From Telopea speciosissima (lineage: Eukaryota > Streptophyta > Magnoliopsida > Proteales > Proteaceae): a stretch of 64,000 nt of DNA. The DNA lies in assembly GCF_018873765.1 (NCBI RefSeq), contig NC_057925.1:57362970-57426969 (forward strand). Reading direction: 5' to 3'. Position numbers and translations under genes: made by a program. Of the stretch, positions 1-12,450 are shown one piece after another; position 1 is the first letter of the stretch; every line of letters starts with the position of its first letter. The notes beneath the pieces were generated by a model. It was not told the origin of the DNA. It made no database searches and worked only from the letters and a program-made list of their open reading frames with translations.

Positions 1-893
1 AATAACTATATGGCGCCATGGGCCATTAAGACCTTGATGGGCCATTAAGGCCTTGTGCGTCTTCTACGGGTGGAGGAAAACATTGAGAGTATAAGTACCG
101 TCCAAGGCCCTCTAAGGCTATTCACATGGAATCATAGTTAGTTGTAAATTCGCATATTAATTATCGTATTAATATGTGTATCTGACTGTATGAATCAATA
201 AGTCGATATTTTTTTTTTTGGGTAAATCAATAAGTCGATTATTACCGCATTTTATCAAGTAGTCTAATTTTATACGCAACTTTGAGGAAACACCATATTA
301 TAAATGTATGAATTTCCGTATTAATCGCGTATTAATTAATACATATATATGAGTTTAATTAAATTTAAAAAAAAAACTAAAACCTAAAAGCCCAAAAGCC
401 GGTGAGAAAACCCCCAAACTTGAAACCCAAAGAGTCTAGTTCTAACAAATGATCTACTCTGTGAGAAAACCCCCAAACTTGAAACCCGAAGAGTCTAGTT
501 CTAGCAAACGATCTACTCTCATAGTCACGGAAAGCACTATGGTTCTCTGATCAACCTCGAAGACGTTCTAGTCCATATACATCAAAACTAGGTATCTTTC
601 ATCTGTGTGTGTGTGTGCGTGTTTTGATAAGATTATATAGATATGCAATTCTTCACGAACTAGGGTTTTTTTAATTTGTGTTAGTTGTTTACGATTCGTG
701 GTTTTATCATTTTTTATTGGAGGGTTACACACAAACATGAAATTCCAGCTTCCTAATTGAATCAAACCCCTTCATTTCCTTCTCGATCTTGTATTCCCTG
801 AGAGTGTAGCATCCTAAGGAACCGTAAGAGCTTGTTCCAAATTGGTGTAGGAACCACACAATTAGACAGTGTTCTTCTCTCCTCCTCCCTTTC
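1..893. other. Intergenic AT-rich DNA with a short tandem duplication
   Basis: No convincing gene. A 59-bp unit (402-460) is repeated directly at 461-519 with a few substitutions; both copies begin GTGAGAAAACCCCC. Short TG-rich and T-rich runs occur at 605-622 and 210-222. Reading frames here are short and lack any recognisable domain. Confidence 0.6.
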
Positions 894-1053
894 GGATCAG
901 GCTCCTATCCAACGAGCCCAGTGCCCAGGGAGTGCCAACGGAGCATCCAATGGCTGGGCTGACTGGATGTGTGTTGGAATACATGCAGGCACAATCCCGG
1001 CGCGCATCCAACCAGCCCAGCCGTTGGATGCCCACTGGAGAGGAGCCTGATCC
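894..1053. mobile_element. Foldback MITE (about 160 bp)
   Basis: The two ends are reverse complements: the left end reads GGATCAGGCTCCT and the right end AGGAGCCTGATCC. The complementarity continues inward through a stretch related to ATCCAACGGCTGGGCTG. This is the structure of a small non-autonomous inverted-repeat element. No clear target-site duplication could be read, so the superfamily is open. Short open frames crossing it are by-products of the palindrome. Confidence 0.7.
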
Positions 1054-3490
1054 CTCTCTCTCCTCACTTAAAATTTTTTTTTTTGGATAAGTAAATTATA
1101 TTAAAAAAAAAAAAGAAAAAGAAAAAAATAAATATATAAGAAAACAGGACGCCACCTAGAACCTCTTTAAAATATGCTTAAAGAGGGAACTGGGAGGCCC
1201 CTAATTAAAATGGGGCAGACCCTGTATCAATCAAAGTGCTAAAAACAAACAAGTTACAACCGATAGTAGATACAGAAATCAGCATCCGCCCAAAGATCTT
1301 TAATCTTTTCATTTAACAAGTCCACAGCCAATTTGAAATTTGACCGAATAATTTTACGTAAATTATAAATTTACAACAAGGCCTCCAATTGGGCATTGAA
1401 CTGCAAAAAAATGTTTCTAAACTTGGTATATTCCATTTAAAGAACTCAAGTCCTGCTACTTAGCAAGTTTCTGAAACTTTGCCTAATATCTCTCAAAACG
1501 GGAAAACTGATGGATAGTTTCAACGTATGGCTCTCCCATATGAGTAGGATTCACAATCCTATTCAATTCAATCATGGTAAGATAGGTGGAATCTAAATCC
1601 ATCTCATGAACCCGGAACCATGCTCTTGGATCCTTGGAGTAGGGGAAAAACGAAAATTTCTTCTATTCTAGATGTAAACTCCTTACAAATGAAAATTCGA
1701 AGCCCTTATACAGGGAAGCTTGCTTATAGAAAAAGAAAACAAAATTCAAAATTCAAAATTCAAAACTTCGGTGGGCAATTTCGCCTTTGGAACACTCGAA
1801 AACAATCAAAAAATGCATACATCGGCATCATGGGTGTTGACCCTAAAAGAACTCGACGAGATCTTCAATTTGATATATAATTCACCCTATATCATTGAAT
1901 ACCTCCGATCAATCCGGATGAACTTCTACTGGTCCAATCAGTTCAAGAACTCATTCGATATCTCTTCTACATCACGATTGAAACCGACATGCCAATTAGA
2001 AGTCTTATGTTGATGCAGCAAGATAGACCACATCAGTGAACAGCTTATCCCTTGGGACATTTCCCAAACTAAATTGATTGTTTGTTTCTCACCTACTTAA
2101 ACGTGGGATACCTGTAGCGCAAATAACCCATCTATTTACATTTTTTTGTTCCCCTTTTTCCCTTGTAAATTCAGGATTTTAGTTGTCACCAAATTAAGAA
2201 AAAGATCTAGGAAAGCATCTGAGATTGAGTGTCTATATAGCACCTAGAGGAGCGAGAAGGGGGCCCAAGATGCCTCACATTGGTGGGACAGCCCATGATA
2301 CAAGGCCCATCAGACTTGTCTGTCAAAGATAAAGCCCATCCCAATCAATCTCAGATTCGACAAAGAAAACCCATTTGCCTTTTACTTCTTTCTTTTCTTT
2401 GGGTTCCATCAGACATGACTTATGGGATGGCAATCACCCTAAAGTGGCTTCCCCACACCATCACCCAAGCACATGCTATTGGCGGGAGGTGGAGTGGAGT
2501 GAGAGAGATGGGTAGGTATAATTCTTCTAAGATAAAGGAGGTTGAAAAGATGGCTTAATTTAATTTAGCTAAACATGAATTCTTTAAGTGGATTCAACAT
2601 ATTAGGACCACATATAGCTACTCTTAGCAAAGAGGACCCTCCACCATTATTACAACATGGACGGCTCGTAGGTCTCTACCTTTTTCTTTTTCTTTTATTT
2701 TATTTTATTTTTATTGAGTACTATTTCAGCTAACATTTGTTTAGGTTGTGCTCAGTTGTTGGAGGTATGCTGTCGTATATTCCGTCGTTTGTATTAATGG
2801 GTTGATTCTGAAGGGTTATTGAAGAAGCCGTAGAAAATTGAATGTCCCAAGGACTATATGGATATTTCGGCGTACCTGTATAGGATTTTGCTATATAATT
2901 GTAGTGACAATTTTTTCTCTGTAATCAATTTGAGAAAAATATAATGTTAAGTGGTTGTAACTCTATTCTCCATTAATAGTGAAATAGACCTTGTCTTACT
3001 GTAGATGTAGACAATCCTGTGGAACCACGTAAATCCTTATATGTATTGTGTGATTGGTTGGTTGCAGTTTTCATTCTTTTTTGCACCATTATAAGTTATC
3101 GTGTTTCTATATTAATATGCATTCTTGGAATTTATTCTAGGTTGAGACCTCTAAACATTTTAGCTGTGTTTGGTATGCATTATTTGAATAGTTTCTAGGT
3201 TTAGGATGTATTGTAAAACAAGAAAATAGAGAAGAACTAGATTTCAGAATGTGTTTAGTAGCTTGTTAGTATTAACGATGTTATCCATGTAGTGAACAGT
3301 AAAAGCCCGGTTTTTTAAGAGGGAATCAGCAAGAATCAAGAATCAAATCCAGCTAATTTTGATCCGATTCTGATTAATACAACCATGATTGGCCCTGGTT
3401 ACATGTCTTCCTTTTAGGTTATTGTTTGGGTAATATTAGAAATGTATAACCAAACAACACATCTTAGTTAGCGATACTAAGAGAGTTTTA
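1054..3490. other. Intergenic, possible LINE tail at 1075-1420, no gene recognised
   Basis: The segment at about 1075-1420 has an A-rich run on the plus strand and, read on the minus strand, resembles the 3' end of a plant LINE; this is weak. Small open frames at 1620-2013 and 2280-2558 show no domain, signal peptide or splice context, and I treat them as chance. The rest is plain AT-rich DNA. Confidence 0.4.
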
Positions 3491-3494
3491 AAAA

Positions 3495-3650
3495 AAAGGC
3501 CGTATCCAGTGCACAAGGCTCCTGTGTTTAGCAGGGTCTGGGGAGGGTCAAATGTACGCAGTCTTATCCTCGTTTCTAGGACTTGAACCCGTAATCAAGC
3601 ATTCAACAAGTGAGCACTTGACCAACGTGCCAAACACAACGTTCTCTAAG
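3495..3650 (-). mobile_element. Au-type SINE copy (degraded)
   Basis: The plus strand carries GGCCGTATCCAGTGCACAAG, then a GGGTCTGGGGAGGGTCAAAT-like stretch and GACTTGAACCCG. This matches my memory of the Au SINE family of flowering plants. On the minus strand GGGTTCAAGTCC is the tRNA-type B box, so the element's sense is minus. The promoter-side end is diverged. Confidence 0.65.
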
Positions 3651-3659
3651 AAGATTTAA

Positions 3660-4665
3660 AATAGAGACTAAATACAATTTACTGTCATGAGTAGTAGTAG
3701 GGTGAGGAATAAAATGTTTTGCACTAGTTCAGCAAACGTATAACTAACCAATTTCCAATTAAACAGCAAGAAGAAATTCTCATTAGGGTTTCTAGCTTAT
3801 TAGGGTACAGTTTATAACTCCATTAAATATGGTTTAGTTGGTCCAACCAGTACATAGACATATTACTAATTAATCCAGTTAACCCTGCGACGTGGTGACA
3901 ACTAAGAAAACATTAAACCCTTCAATCATGGTGAAGTGCCATTGCACACGTTAGCACTTTGTGAATTTAACCCAAATGTTAAGCCAAAGACTTGATTCCA
4001 GCACAAATCATGCCGCGTTCTAGCCGGTCTAATGCTGCTAATTAAAATTTAATAATTTTCATTGTTTTTTTTTTTTTTTATTAAGGTTATAAGTAGGAAG
4101 AAAGAAATTTAATAATTTTCATTGTTTAGGGTTTAAGGTTTTTCTTCCCCACCCCCCTACCTCTTCATCATTGAATGCTTCTTTCATAAATAATTTACAT
4201 AATTCACAAGCAAAAGCAGCTTAAGGGATCTATGATCCTGTCTAAGTTCTTTTCCACTAAGTTAATGCTAAAAAAGAATAGCTTTTGAAAAGGGTGATGT
4301 GAATACTGTGAATTTGGGATCTCCCAATGTTTGCTTTTTATCACATTGTGGAGATCAGTCTTCTTCCTTCCGACATGTCTGTCCTTACATGTCTAGCAGA
4401 TACCACAACCCTTCCCCATTGCCATGGGTCCTACTCCTTTCATAATTCATTGGACACAACATTTATTGGTTTTTTTCTACCAAAAGTTAGAAAAGCAAAA
4501 TTTTTTTTGTTGTTTTGCTAAGAAAAAGAAAAAAAGGTGTATTAGGTAAAAATGTAAAAAATGAATTCAATTTTTCAAAGAAAACAAGGGTAAATCTGTT
4601 TGATTCAGATCGGTCTGAATCCATATCGGCTGAGATCGATATTGATATCAATTATTAAAACTCTG
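3660..4665. other. Intergenic, no gene recognised
   Basis: AT-rich sequence with a T run near 4065-4079 on both sides of which a short stretch (AATTTAATAATTTTCATTG) is repeated. A frame at 4327-4521 has no recognisable feature. Confidence 0.5.
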
Positions 4666-4667
4666 GT

Positions 4668-4825
4668 ATTAATACACAAGGATCCTGTCATTGTGGGATC
4701 TTTGGAGGGTCATAATATACATAATTTTACCCCCACTTCGCAAAGAGATTATTTCCTTACTTGAATCCGTGACTAGTAGATCACCATAGAACAACCTTAC
4801 TATTGCACCGAAAGGTCCACCCTCT
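4668..4825 (-). mobile_element. Au-type SINE copy (degraded)
   Basis: The plus strand has ACACAAGGATCCTGTCATTG, GGAGGGTCATAATATACA, CTTGAATCCGTGAC and AACCTTACTATTGCACC in order. The last two are the reverse complements of the tRNA-like B box and A box of Au SINEs, so sense is minus. Substitutions throughout point to an old insertion. Confidence 0.65.
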
Positions 4826-6780
4826 AAGAAAAACCTATATGCAAATAGACATGGGTTTTTCAATAATCTAACAAATTTCTCATATTGTAACTTTAAAATA
4901 AAAAAAATTTAAATGACTTATTCTTGATCTCTCCCACCCCCACCCACCCAAAAAAAAAAAAAAAAAAAAAAAAAAATACTGGTTAGAAACTTAGAACCTA
5001 TTTAGTTATTAAAACAGTGAGATGGATTTACAAAGCCAAGAAGCTACTGTGTTGGGCATTGTGAAGCCATTCTTTTAATGCCAGCATTTCAATCTTTTAG
5101 TGCAAAAGTGAACTAAATCTTGTAGTTCAATGGTGATCAGAAAAAAATCTTCTGTTTAGGAAGTTTTATGGGATTATGACCTATTAAATTTGTATATAAT
5201 TTCCTTTTAATTCTTTTGGAGAGGGTTATGTTGCTTACTGGTGAAAGGTCCATAAAGTAACTCAGTTGATTTTAATAAATATAAAATGATATCATCTAGT
5301 CCTATGAGTCTTAAGATCAATGCATCTACTAGATAGGAGTCATCACTCATCACTGAACAACCCATTTGATTTATCTTCTTTTAGATTTTGAGTCAAGGAG
5401 GTGGGGGCTTATAATTAAGCTCCACCATCAATGAATCACAAAAAGCATGTAATGCTTGCAACCCTCTAACCCATATCCATGAACCATTCAAATGTTGGAC
5501 CGGGCCATTTCTTAATAATGATTGGACCAGAATTTTGCTTCTAATAAACCGGCCAAATAATTGAACAACCAGACTACTTTGGACCAATGGATCAATACCT
5601 GCATTTGGTTTGCACGATTTTGGTTCGCCCTCTAGAATCAGGTGCCAAATTCCCTAACAAAAATGGGACTGATTCATCAGTTTTGATTAACCTAGGTTCA
5701 ATTTGTCTGGTCTGGTCCGGTCCATTCAATTTGGCTTGGGTTGAGAATTAATATCAAAAGTTTGGGTTGGTGGGCCGGGTGGCACTCATAGTAGATTTCA
5801 CAAACCCTAAAAAAGTAAACCTTGAATACCTTCACTTGGTTCAGCTGAAATGGGCCAAAAGCACTTGAATGATATATTTAGTGCAATAGCATTGCAGAGA
5901 ATCATAACCATGAAGGAACAAGTCGTAATCTAAAAAGTAAAGAAGGACAAAGTGTTGTTTTCAAGGAGAACAAAAAATGAAAAGCAGGCAAGGTCTGCCA
6001 GAGAACAAATGTTTTGTTATCATCATAGTTTTATTAGGGTTAAATCTAAAGGAACATGACCCCTTTTTTCTCCATTCCAGAGATTGTCTTTTACATGTCC
6101 TTTGTGCCCCATTGCATATAAGAACTCAATAAAATCCTTTTGATTACCAAAAGAATTTGAATGCTTAAAGATTCCCTGAGCAGGTCTTTTTCAATATGGA
6201 CCCCAAATTTACTCACCAACTGTTCTCTATTATTATTATAATTTTTTTTTGGAGATTGAATAACTCCACCAAAGAAACTGTTTATTGATCAAGAAATGAA
6301 CATTAAAGGCCAACTGAACATTACTGTCATCTTTGTCTAACAAAGAATAATCTTTAGAAGAGAATCCTAGGATTTATAAGACAATGTTTTGAATATACTG
6401 CAGTGTCCATGGTAATATCATATTCCCTTCAATCTGATTACAAAAGCTGACTTTATACAGCTTTCATATTAGCATAATTCCTAAATCCAACGGCTTTCAT
6501 TTTATATTCTATGGCATTAAGATGTAATTCCATCCATTTATAATGCTCAAAACCTTAAGAATTGATGTGGGTTCAGAGTAGATGTACTGCTCTAAAGGCA
6601 TTTTACCTGTTTTGAGCTTTTTGACTGAATGACCTATGCAGCTCCATTGACTCAAGACTGTTCCTTTCCCGTGAGTGGTGAGCGAATTTTCAATTCAATT
6701 CCTCTTTACAGAACCAGCAAAAGCTTCAGAGCTCTCTCTTGTTTATAACGAAGTTAATAGGAAGGTTTGATAAAAACAGT
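4826..6780. other. Intergenic upstream of the receptor kinase
   Basis: No gene recognised. It contains a long A run (about 4950-4976), a C-rich run just before it, and AT-rich DNA. The frame at 5393-5587 (-) has no supporting feature. The distal promoter of the downstream receptor kinase probably lies here, but I could not define individual elements. Confidence 0.45.
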
Positions 6781-7453
6781 ACTAGTCTTTCCTCTTTCTT
6801 CTTTCTCTGCTCTTCTCGTTCATCAGCAGAAAGGTTTGGTTATGCAATTTGGATGCTCCGTGAAGCATGGAGCTTTCATGAATTACCATGTTTGTCCTAG
6901 TGCAGTTGCTTCCGGGGTTTGTGTTTGTTTGAGCCTTTGAGTTCTTAAAGCTATTTGGGAGCTTTAATCGAGGAGTTGAGAAGGAAATTCAACATTCGTA
7001 GCTGTCTTGTCATTTGGGTCCTTTCGTTAATAGTTGTTTCAGCGAAGGAATGAGATGGACAAGCTCTCATGTGCATGAATTCTAAGAAATATGAAATGGA
7101 CTTCTGAGAGGTTGGCTTCTAAGGTTTAAGAACGAATCTGGATAGTTTGAAAGTGCAGGCAAATGGGTTCTCATCATAATCGCTGATTTTTTGATTGAAA
7201 AGCGAAAGGAGGAGGTTTGGTGGATTAAGTTGAAGGCTTTCTTCACATAAAGCCTGGGCTTAACACGATTCATCAGAAGCTGTTGCTTTTTGCTAGAAGA
7301 ATAGTGGGGCACAGTCCCTGCAACATTTAAGTCCTCTTGCTCTTGTAAGGAGATAGCTCTGATGCATTCCCTGTTTTGGGTTTGAGAAGGAAAACGACCT
7401 CTGTTTTACTTGATAGAGAAGAACTGTCCCTATCAAAGGAGAGAACCCCTGTA
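6781..7453 (+). promoter_or_regulatory. Probable 5' leader of the PXC3-like gene
   Basis: A pyrimidine-rich tract (about 6786-6822, TCTTTCCTCTTTCTTC type), typical of plant 5' leaders, begins about 650 bp before the start codon. Several short upstream ATGs lie between it and 7454. An in-frame ATG at 7376 would add 26 residues ahead of the signal peptide, which fits the family poorly. I therefore treat this region as untranslated. Whether it contains a leader intron cannot be settled here. Confidence 0.4.
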
Positions 7454-10250
7454 ATGGCTTTCCTCTTCTGGTTCTCTCTTTATCTAGTAGGCTTTCTGCA
7501 CAGAACCCACTTGGCTTCTGCTCAAAAAGATGATCGATCGACAATGTTGGCTCTCAAGAAGGAGCTTGAAGTACCTAGCTGGGGTGCCAATGATTCTGAT
7601 TATTGCTCTTGGAAGGGCGTACAATGCAGCAGCTCCAACCTGTCTATGGTAGAAAAGCTTGACCTTTCTCACCATGAGCTCCGAGGTAATGTAACTTTAG
7701 CCTCTGAGCTCAAAGCATTAAAGTGGCTTGACCTTTCTTTCAATAACTTTCTTGGGCCTATCCCTCCAGCTTTTGGGAATCTATCACAGCTCGAGTTTCT
7801 TGATTTATCTTGGAATAAGTTCGAGAGCTCAATTCCCCCAGATTTGGGTCGTATTAAAAACCTTATGTCTTTAAACCTCTCTTATAACTTGCTTACAGGA
7901 AGAATACCTGATGAACTTCAGAGTCTAGAAAGTTTACAGAATTTTCAAATTTCTGGGAATAGTTTGATTGGGTCAATTCCTTATTGGGTGGGAAATTTAT
8001 CGAATTTGAGAGTGTTCTCTGCCTATGAGAATGAATTAGGTGGCACAATTCCTGAAAATTTAGGCTCTGCTTCTGACCTTCAGCTGTTGAACCTCCACTC
8101 GAACCAGCTTGAAGGACCTATACCGAAGAGCATTTTTGCTTCAGGAAAGCTGGAGGTTTTGGTCGTTACCATGAACAACTTGACTGGGAATCTTCCTGAA
8201 TCAATCGGGAACTGCACAGGCCTTTCAAATATCCGAATCGGAGACAACATGCTTATAGGAAGCATTCCTAAATCCATTGGCAATATCAGTAGCCTTGCAT
8301 ACTTCGAAGCAAATAACAACGACCTGTCTGGCGAGATTGTAACCGAGTTCTCTAAATGTTCTAACCTCACCCTTCTGAATTTGGCATCTAATGGATTTAC
8401 AGGAATAATTCCTCCAGAGCTTGGAGAGCTTATGAACCTGCAGGAATTGATTGTTTCTGGTAACAGTCTCTTTGGAGAAATTCCAAAATCCATTGGTAGG
8501 TGCAGGAACCTTAACAAACTTGATCTAAGCAACAATAGATTCAATGGCACCATACCCGAAGACCTCTGCAATGCACCTAGATTGCAATTCCTGCTCCTGA
8601 GTCAGAATTCAATAAGAGGTGAAATACCTCATGCAATTGGAAATTGCCTAAAACTGCTTGAGTTGCAAATGGGCAGTAACTATCTAACTGGCACTATCCC
8701 TCCTGAGATCGGTTGGATCAAGAATTTGCAGATAGCGCTCAATCTGAGCTTCAATCACCTTTATGGACCGTTACCCTCTGAACTAGGGAAACTTGACAAG
8801 TTGGTTTCATTAGATGTCTCTAACAATCAACTTTCCGGGAGCATCCCACCTGCACTCAAAGGTATGGTGAGCTTGATAGAGGTGAATTTCTCCAATAATC
8901 TATTCAGTGGTCAAGTACCCATCTTTGGTCCATTCCAGAAGAGCCCCAAATCAAGCTTTGCAGGTAATAAAGGACTCTGTGGAGAGCCACTGAGCTCTTC
9001 CTGTGAAAGTTCTTTTGGTTCTGACCAAGGGGGTTACCATCGCAAAGTTTCATACAAGATCATATTGGTTGTCTTTGGTTCTGGTTTGGCAGTTTTCATA
9101 TCGGTAACAATCGTTGTTCTTTTGTTTATGATGAGAGAGAAGCAAGAAAAAGCAGCCAAGGCGGCAGAAATTGCAGAAGATAGAGCAACTAATCCACCGG
9201 TGATTACAACAGGCAATGTCTTTGTAGAGAATCTCAGGCAGGAAATAGATTTTGATGCTGTTGTAAAAGCAACATTGAAAGAATCCAATAAGCTTACCAT
9301 GGGGGCTTTCAGCATGGTTTACAAGGCAGTTATGCCTTCTGGTATGATTCTATCAGTGAAGAGAGTGAACTCCATGGATGGAACTGTAGTTCATCACCAG
9401 AGCAAGATGATTAGAGAACTCGAAAGGCTGGGGAAACTCTACCATGATAATTTGGTGAGGCCCATTGGGTTTATAATCTATGAAGATGTTGTTCTCTTGC
9501 TACATGATTATTTACCAAATGGAACGTTGGCCCAGCTTCTTCATGACTCCACCATGAAGATTGAATATGAACCAGATTGGCCTAAAAGACTCTCCATTGC
9601 CATTGGAGTAGCAGAAGGGTTAGCTTTCCTTCATCATGTGGCTACTATCCATCTTGATATCTCCTCTGGTAACATACTTTTAGATGCCAATTCAAAGCCT
9701 TTGGTTGGGGAAATTGAGATATCAAAGCTCCTGGATCCATCAAGGGGCACTGCAAGTATCAGCACAGTGGCCGGTTCATTTGGCTACATTCCTCCAGGTA
9801 CCTAAATAGTGCAATACTTTCACAATTGTGTCATTTTCTGATTTATGTGATACTTTTCACAATTCCATCATTTTCTGATTTATCATTCTTGACTAATGTT
9901 GTATACTTCCTGCATATTTTTAATCAGAATATGCATATACAATGCAAGTTACAGCACCAGGAAATGTTTATAGCTATGGGGTTGTGCTACTTGAGATCCT
10001 TACAACCCGATTACCAGTTGATGAGGCCTTTGGTGAAGGTGTTGATCTGGTGAAATGGGTTCATGGAGCTCCTTCAAGAGGGGAGACCCCAGAGCAGATA
10101 CTTGATGCAAGGCTGAGCACAGTCTCCTTTGCATGGAGGAGGGAAATGCTTGCAGTTCTGAAGGTCGCCTTGATCTGCACTGACAGCACACCGGCAAAAC
10201 GGCCCAAAATGAAGAAGGTGGTGGAGATGCTACAAGAAATAAAAAGCTGA
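7454..10250 (+). CDS. PXC3: PXC3-like LRR receptor pseudokinase (two exons: 7454-9797, 9928-10250)
   Basis: Exons 7454-9797 and 9928-10250 join to 888 codons, matching the roughly 890 aa of Arabidopsis At2g41820 (PXC3). The intron (9798-9927, 130 bp, GT-AG) splits the Glu codon in GYIPPEYAYTMQ, deep in the kinase domain. Order: signal peptide about 1-23 (MAFLFWFSLYLVG); LRRNT with the YCSWKGVQC cysteines; about 18-19 plant-type LRRs (LxGxIPxxLGxL); a second cysteine pair near GLCGEPLSSSC; one membrane helix about 535-558; kinase-like domain about 607-880. It is a probable pseudokinase: the glycine loop is LTMGAFSMVYKA, the catalytic loop reads HLDISSGN (HRD to HLD, about residue 732), and the DFG position reads GEI (about 751), though the VK lysine (about 634) remains. 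The same departures are usual in this family. It should act at the plasma membrane by binding a ligand or co-receptor. PXC genes are linked to vascular development; the ligand here is unknown. I chose the start at 7454 because it directly precedes the signal peptide. Confidence 0.93.
9798..9927 (+). other. Intron of the PXC3-like gene
   Basis: GT at 9798-9799 and AG at 9926-9927. Removing these 130 bases restores the conserved kinase stretch across the junction in frame, with the Glu codon split after its first base. The intron is AT-rich and has in-frame stops, so retention would truncate the protein at about residue 782. Confidence 0.92.
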
Positions 10251-11229
10251 TGGCATTTAATTTTATTTAAGCTTTCCACCTTTGTGACTCCATTGTATTA
10301 AGACTCATAATTGTGATTTGTCTGAAGACAAAGCTTCAATTATGTGAATCAATTCACCATGGTTAGATGTCATCATCCATGAAAAGAAGAGGATCTGAAG
10401 GTGGAGGGGAGGCATTTTTTTTTTCTTGAAGATAATCAGAGAATATGTCTGCTGGCTTTGGTTAGTCATTCAGATTGCCCACCTGCTTGTACTGTGTCAA
10501 AGGAGTCCTAGCGAGATGCCAACATGTAATCTTATCAAATTGGAAATACAATTTGGTGGCGGGCTCATGTCAGGGGATCCTCAAAAGAGAGAAATACCTT
10601 AAGTTTCTGTTGATATTATTAGGACTATAATTTCATCATTGAAGCTGTGGTTTCTAAACATGTATGTTGGCAGAAATGCAAGTCAGCAATCAGTTGTTTT
10701 CTCTTTAGTGATGTTGTCATGGATTATCACGACTTCAACTGAACCAAGCAGAGGAAATCTTCAATATATATTGTAAGTTCTAATTGAACCTTGTTTTCAT
10801 ACTTATTTTATGTTTTCTAAGCATCTGGCTACTCCAACTACCTGGTGACTTAGGTGTGTGAAGTAAGAATTGCTGTACTGTGTCCTTGTCTTTGTTTCCT
10901 TAGTTGGGGGCAGAGTACCTCTCAGCCCATTTAGTTAATAGAACTAAATTGATTATAATCTAAATGGGGGAATGTAAAAGTCTTTCCCCTGAGAAAAATT
11001 TAGATCCAGCTTCGCAAATGATGGTGATCTACTGATCTTCCTTATCAAGAAACAAAAGCAATTTATTTCTATGGTAAGACACTTGTTCGATCCAACTCAC
11101 CCCCAAAGTTAGTTATCGAACCTGCTGACTGATTAGATTTTGTGGGTACATTTCAAACCTGGATACTATTTTCTTCCATCAAAACCTAATCATATGTGTC
11201 AAAGAAGATCAATAATCGCATTAGGCATA
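10251..11229. other. 3' flank of the receptor kinase gene, no other gene seen
   Basis: AT-rich non-coding sequence. The start should include the 3' UTR; a plausible AATAAA-like signal was not pinned down. No repeat family was recognised. Confidence 0.5.
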
Positions 11230-11694
11230 TTAACCAAAACCATTATCACTTTCTAGCTCTGCATTCTCCAAACCCAATTTCCGGAAATATCTAGTTTCAT
11301 GAAGAATGGAATAAACTTCAGCGAATATGTTGAAGCGGACACCATAGAAATGTAATAATGCACGCATACAGTCACCAAAGTTTTGCCAAATTCCACCTCC
11401 TGCCAGACTGCTACATGATTCTGATAAGAAAGAACTGAGAATCCCCTTCCTGTTGTGTTCAGATACCTAAATAGGACCCAAGAACACTGATGACTTGACA
11501 TATGCACAGTTTCCTGGGTTCTTCCAAGGACCATCTATTTTAAGCAATAGCTCATTGAACTTGGAAGAGGTGCCTCTTGACTGAAATATCAACAATTGTG
11601 GTGAGAATCAAGCAGTTGACATCCAGTATTTGTCATATCGCTAAAGCTCACTACTTTCAATATCTTCTGCAGTTAAAATACCTTGTAGATCCAT
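11230..11694 (-). pseudogene. Decayed coding segment of an unidentified gene
   Basis: One minus-strand frame reads like real protein for about 155 codons, from an ATG at 11694 (MDLQGILTAEDIE) to a stop at 11230-11232, interrupted by three stop codons. Protein-like stretches include KFNELLLKIDGPWKNPGN, GGGIWQNFGDCMRALLHFYG and FNIFAEVYSILHETRYFRK. The composition (W, Y, F, alternating hydrophobics) is unlike non-coding AT-rich DNA. I could not name the family. An intron with a TTTAG acceptor at 11467-11471 could remove one of the stops, so a living gene with introns is not excluded. The decayed frame at 13690-14037 on the same strand may belong to the same gene. Confidence 0.4.
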
Positions 11695-12384
11695 ACCTTA
11701 CTTTAGTAAATTATGTTTGCCAAACAACAATAAACTTATCTGCTGAAAATCCTTCTGTTTTTCCTCTCCCTCCTTTCTAAAATGCCCAAGAATGGAGTTA
11801 CATCATATGTAAATGACTAATGTGCTACTAAATGTTTTTTGTAAAGAAACAGAAAGATATTGAAATAAAATACATAACATTCTCTCTCTCTCTCTCTTCC
11901 AAAGCTATAATCTAATTATAGTGGGTGTCTTGTATAACATAGTTTAGGAGGACTTGTTTGAACAGAAGTACTGATATTCTTGGGTGCATAAGTTCTAAAA
12001 GATAACAGTTTCTGGCACTCATGTCATTGTGTCTCCTCCAAAGTGATGCTCCTATAATACCCATGTTTTTACTTATATATGTAATAGCAGTGTGAAAATG
12101 TATTTTAGGATATGATATTATTCTGATATGCATGGATAGTGTAATGAGAGAGACATAGGTACACTTTGAAACACTTCAGTACTTATGAGAATTCCATGTC
12201 AGTTTATGTATCGGTCTATCGCTTTAAGGCTACATTTAAGGCTTACATCAATGGATACATATCAATGTTTCATATCCTTATCGTAAGATCTTCATTCAAG
12301 ATGGTAATCTCCACCCTAATATGTAAGTTGTATTAAGTAAAAATAAACAAATAAAAGAAAGTTTCACTTTCAGGTTGGGGTCTG
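11695..12384. other. Intergenic, no gene recognised
   Basis: AT-rich sequence with a (TC)n tract at about 11881-11898. The frame at 11912-12133 (-) has no recognisable features. Confidence 0.45.
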
Positions 12385-12450
12385 CATAGTTGTCACGGCG
12401 TCTAGGCAACCAAGACATCTGGACGCCAAGGCGTTGCCTAGACAACTATG
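12385..12450. repeat. Short palindromic element (66 bp)
   Basis: The left arm CATAGTTGTCACGGCGTCTA and right arm TTGCCTAGACAACTATG pair as an imperfect hairpin around a GACATCTGGACGCC centre. This kind of GTTGTC/GGCGTCTAGG palindrome recurs in plant genomes as a tiny MITE. No target-site duplication was evident. Confidence 0.65.

Noticed and set aside
1620-2013. Overlapping frames with GIMGVDPKRTRRDLQFDI and similar stretches, considered as a plastid insertion
   Set aside because: I could not match them to any plastid ribosomal or other gene, and no domain is visible.
7376-7378. ATG 26 codons upstream as the start of the receptor kinase
   Set aside because: It would place a charged segment before the signal peptide, and the total length matches PXC3 only from 7454.
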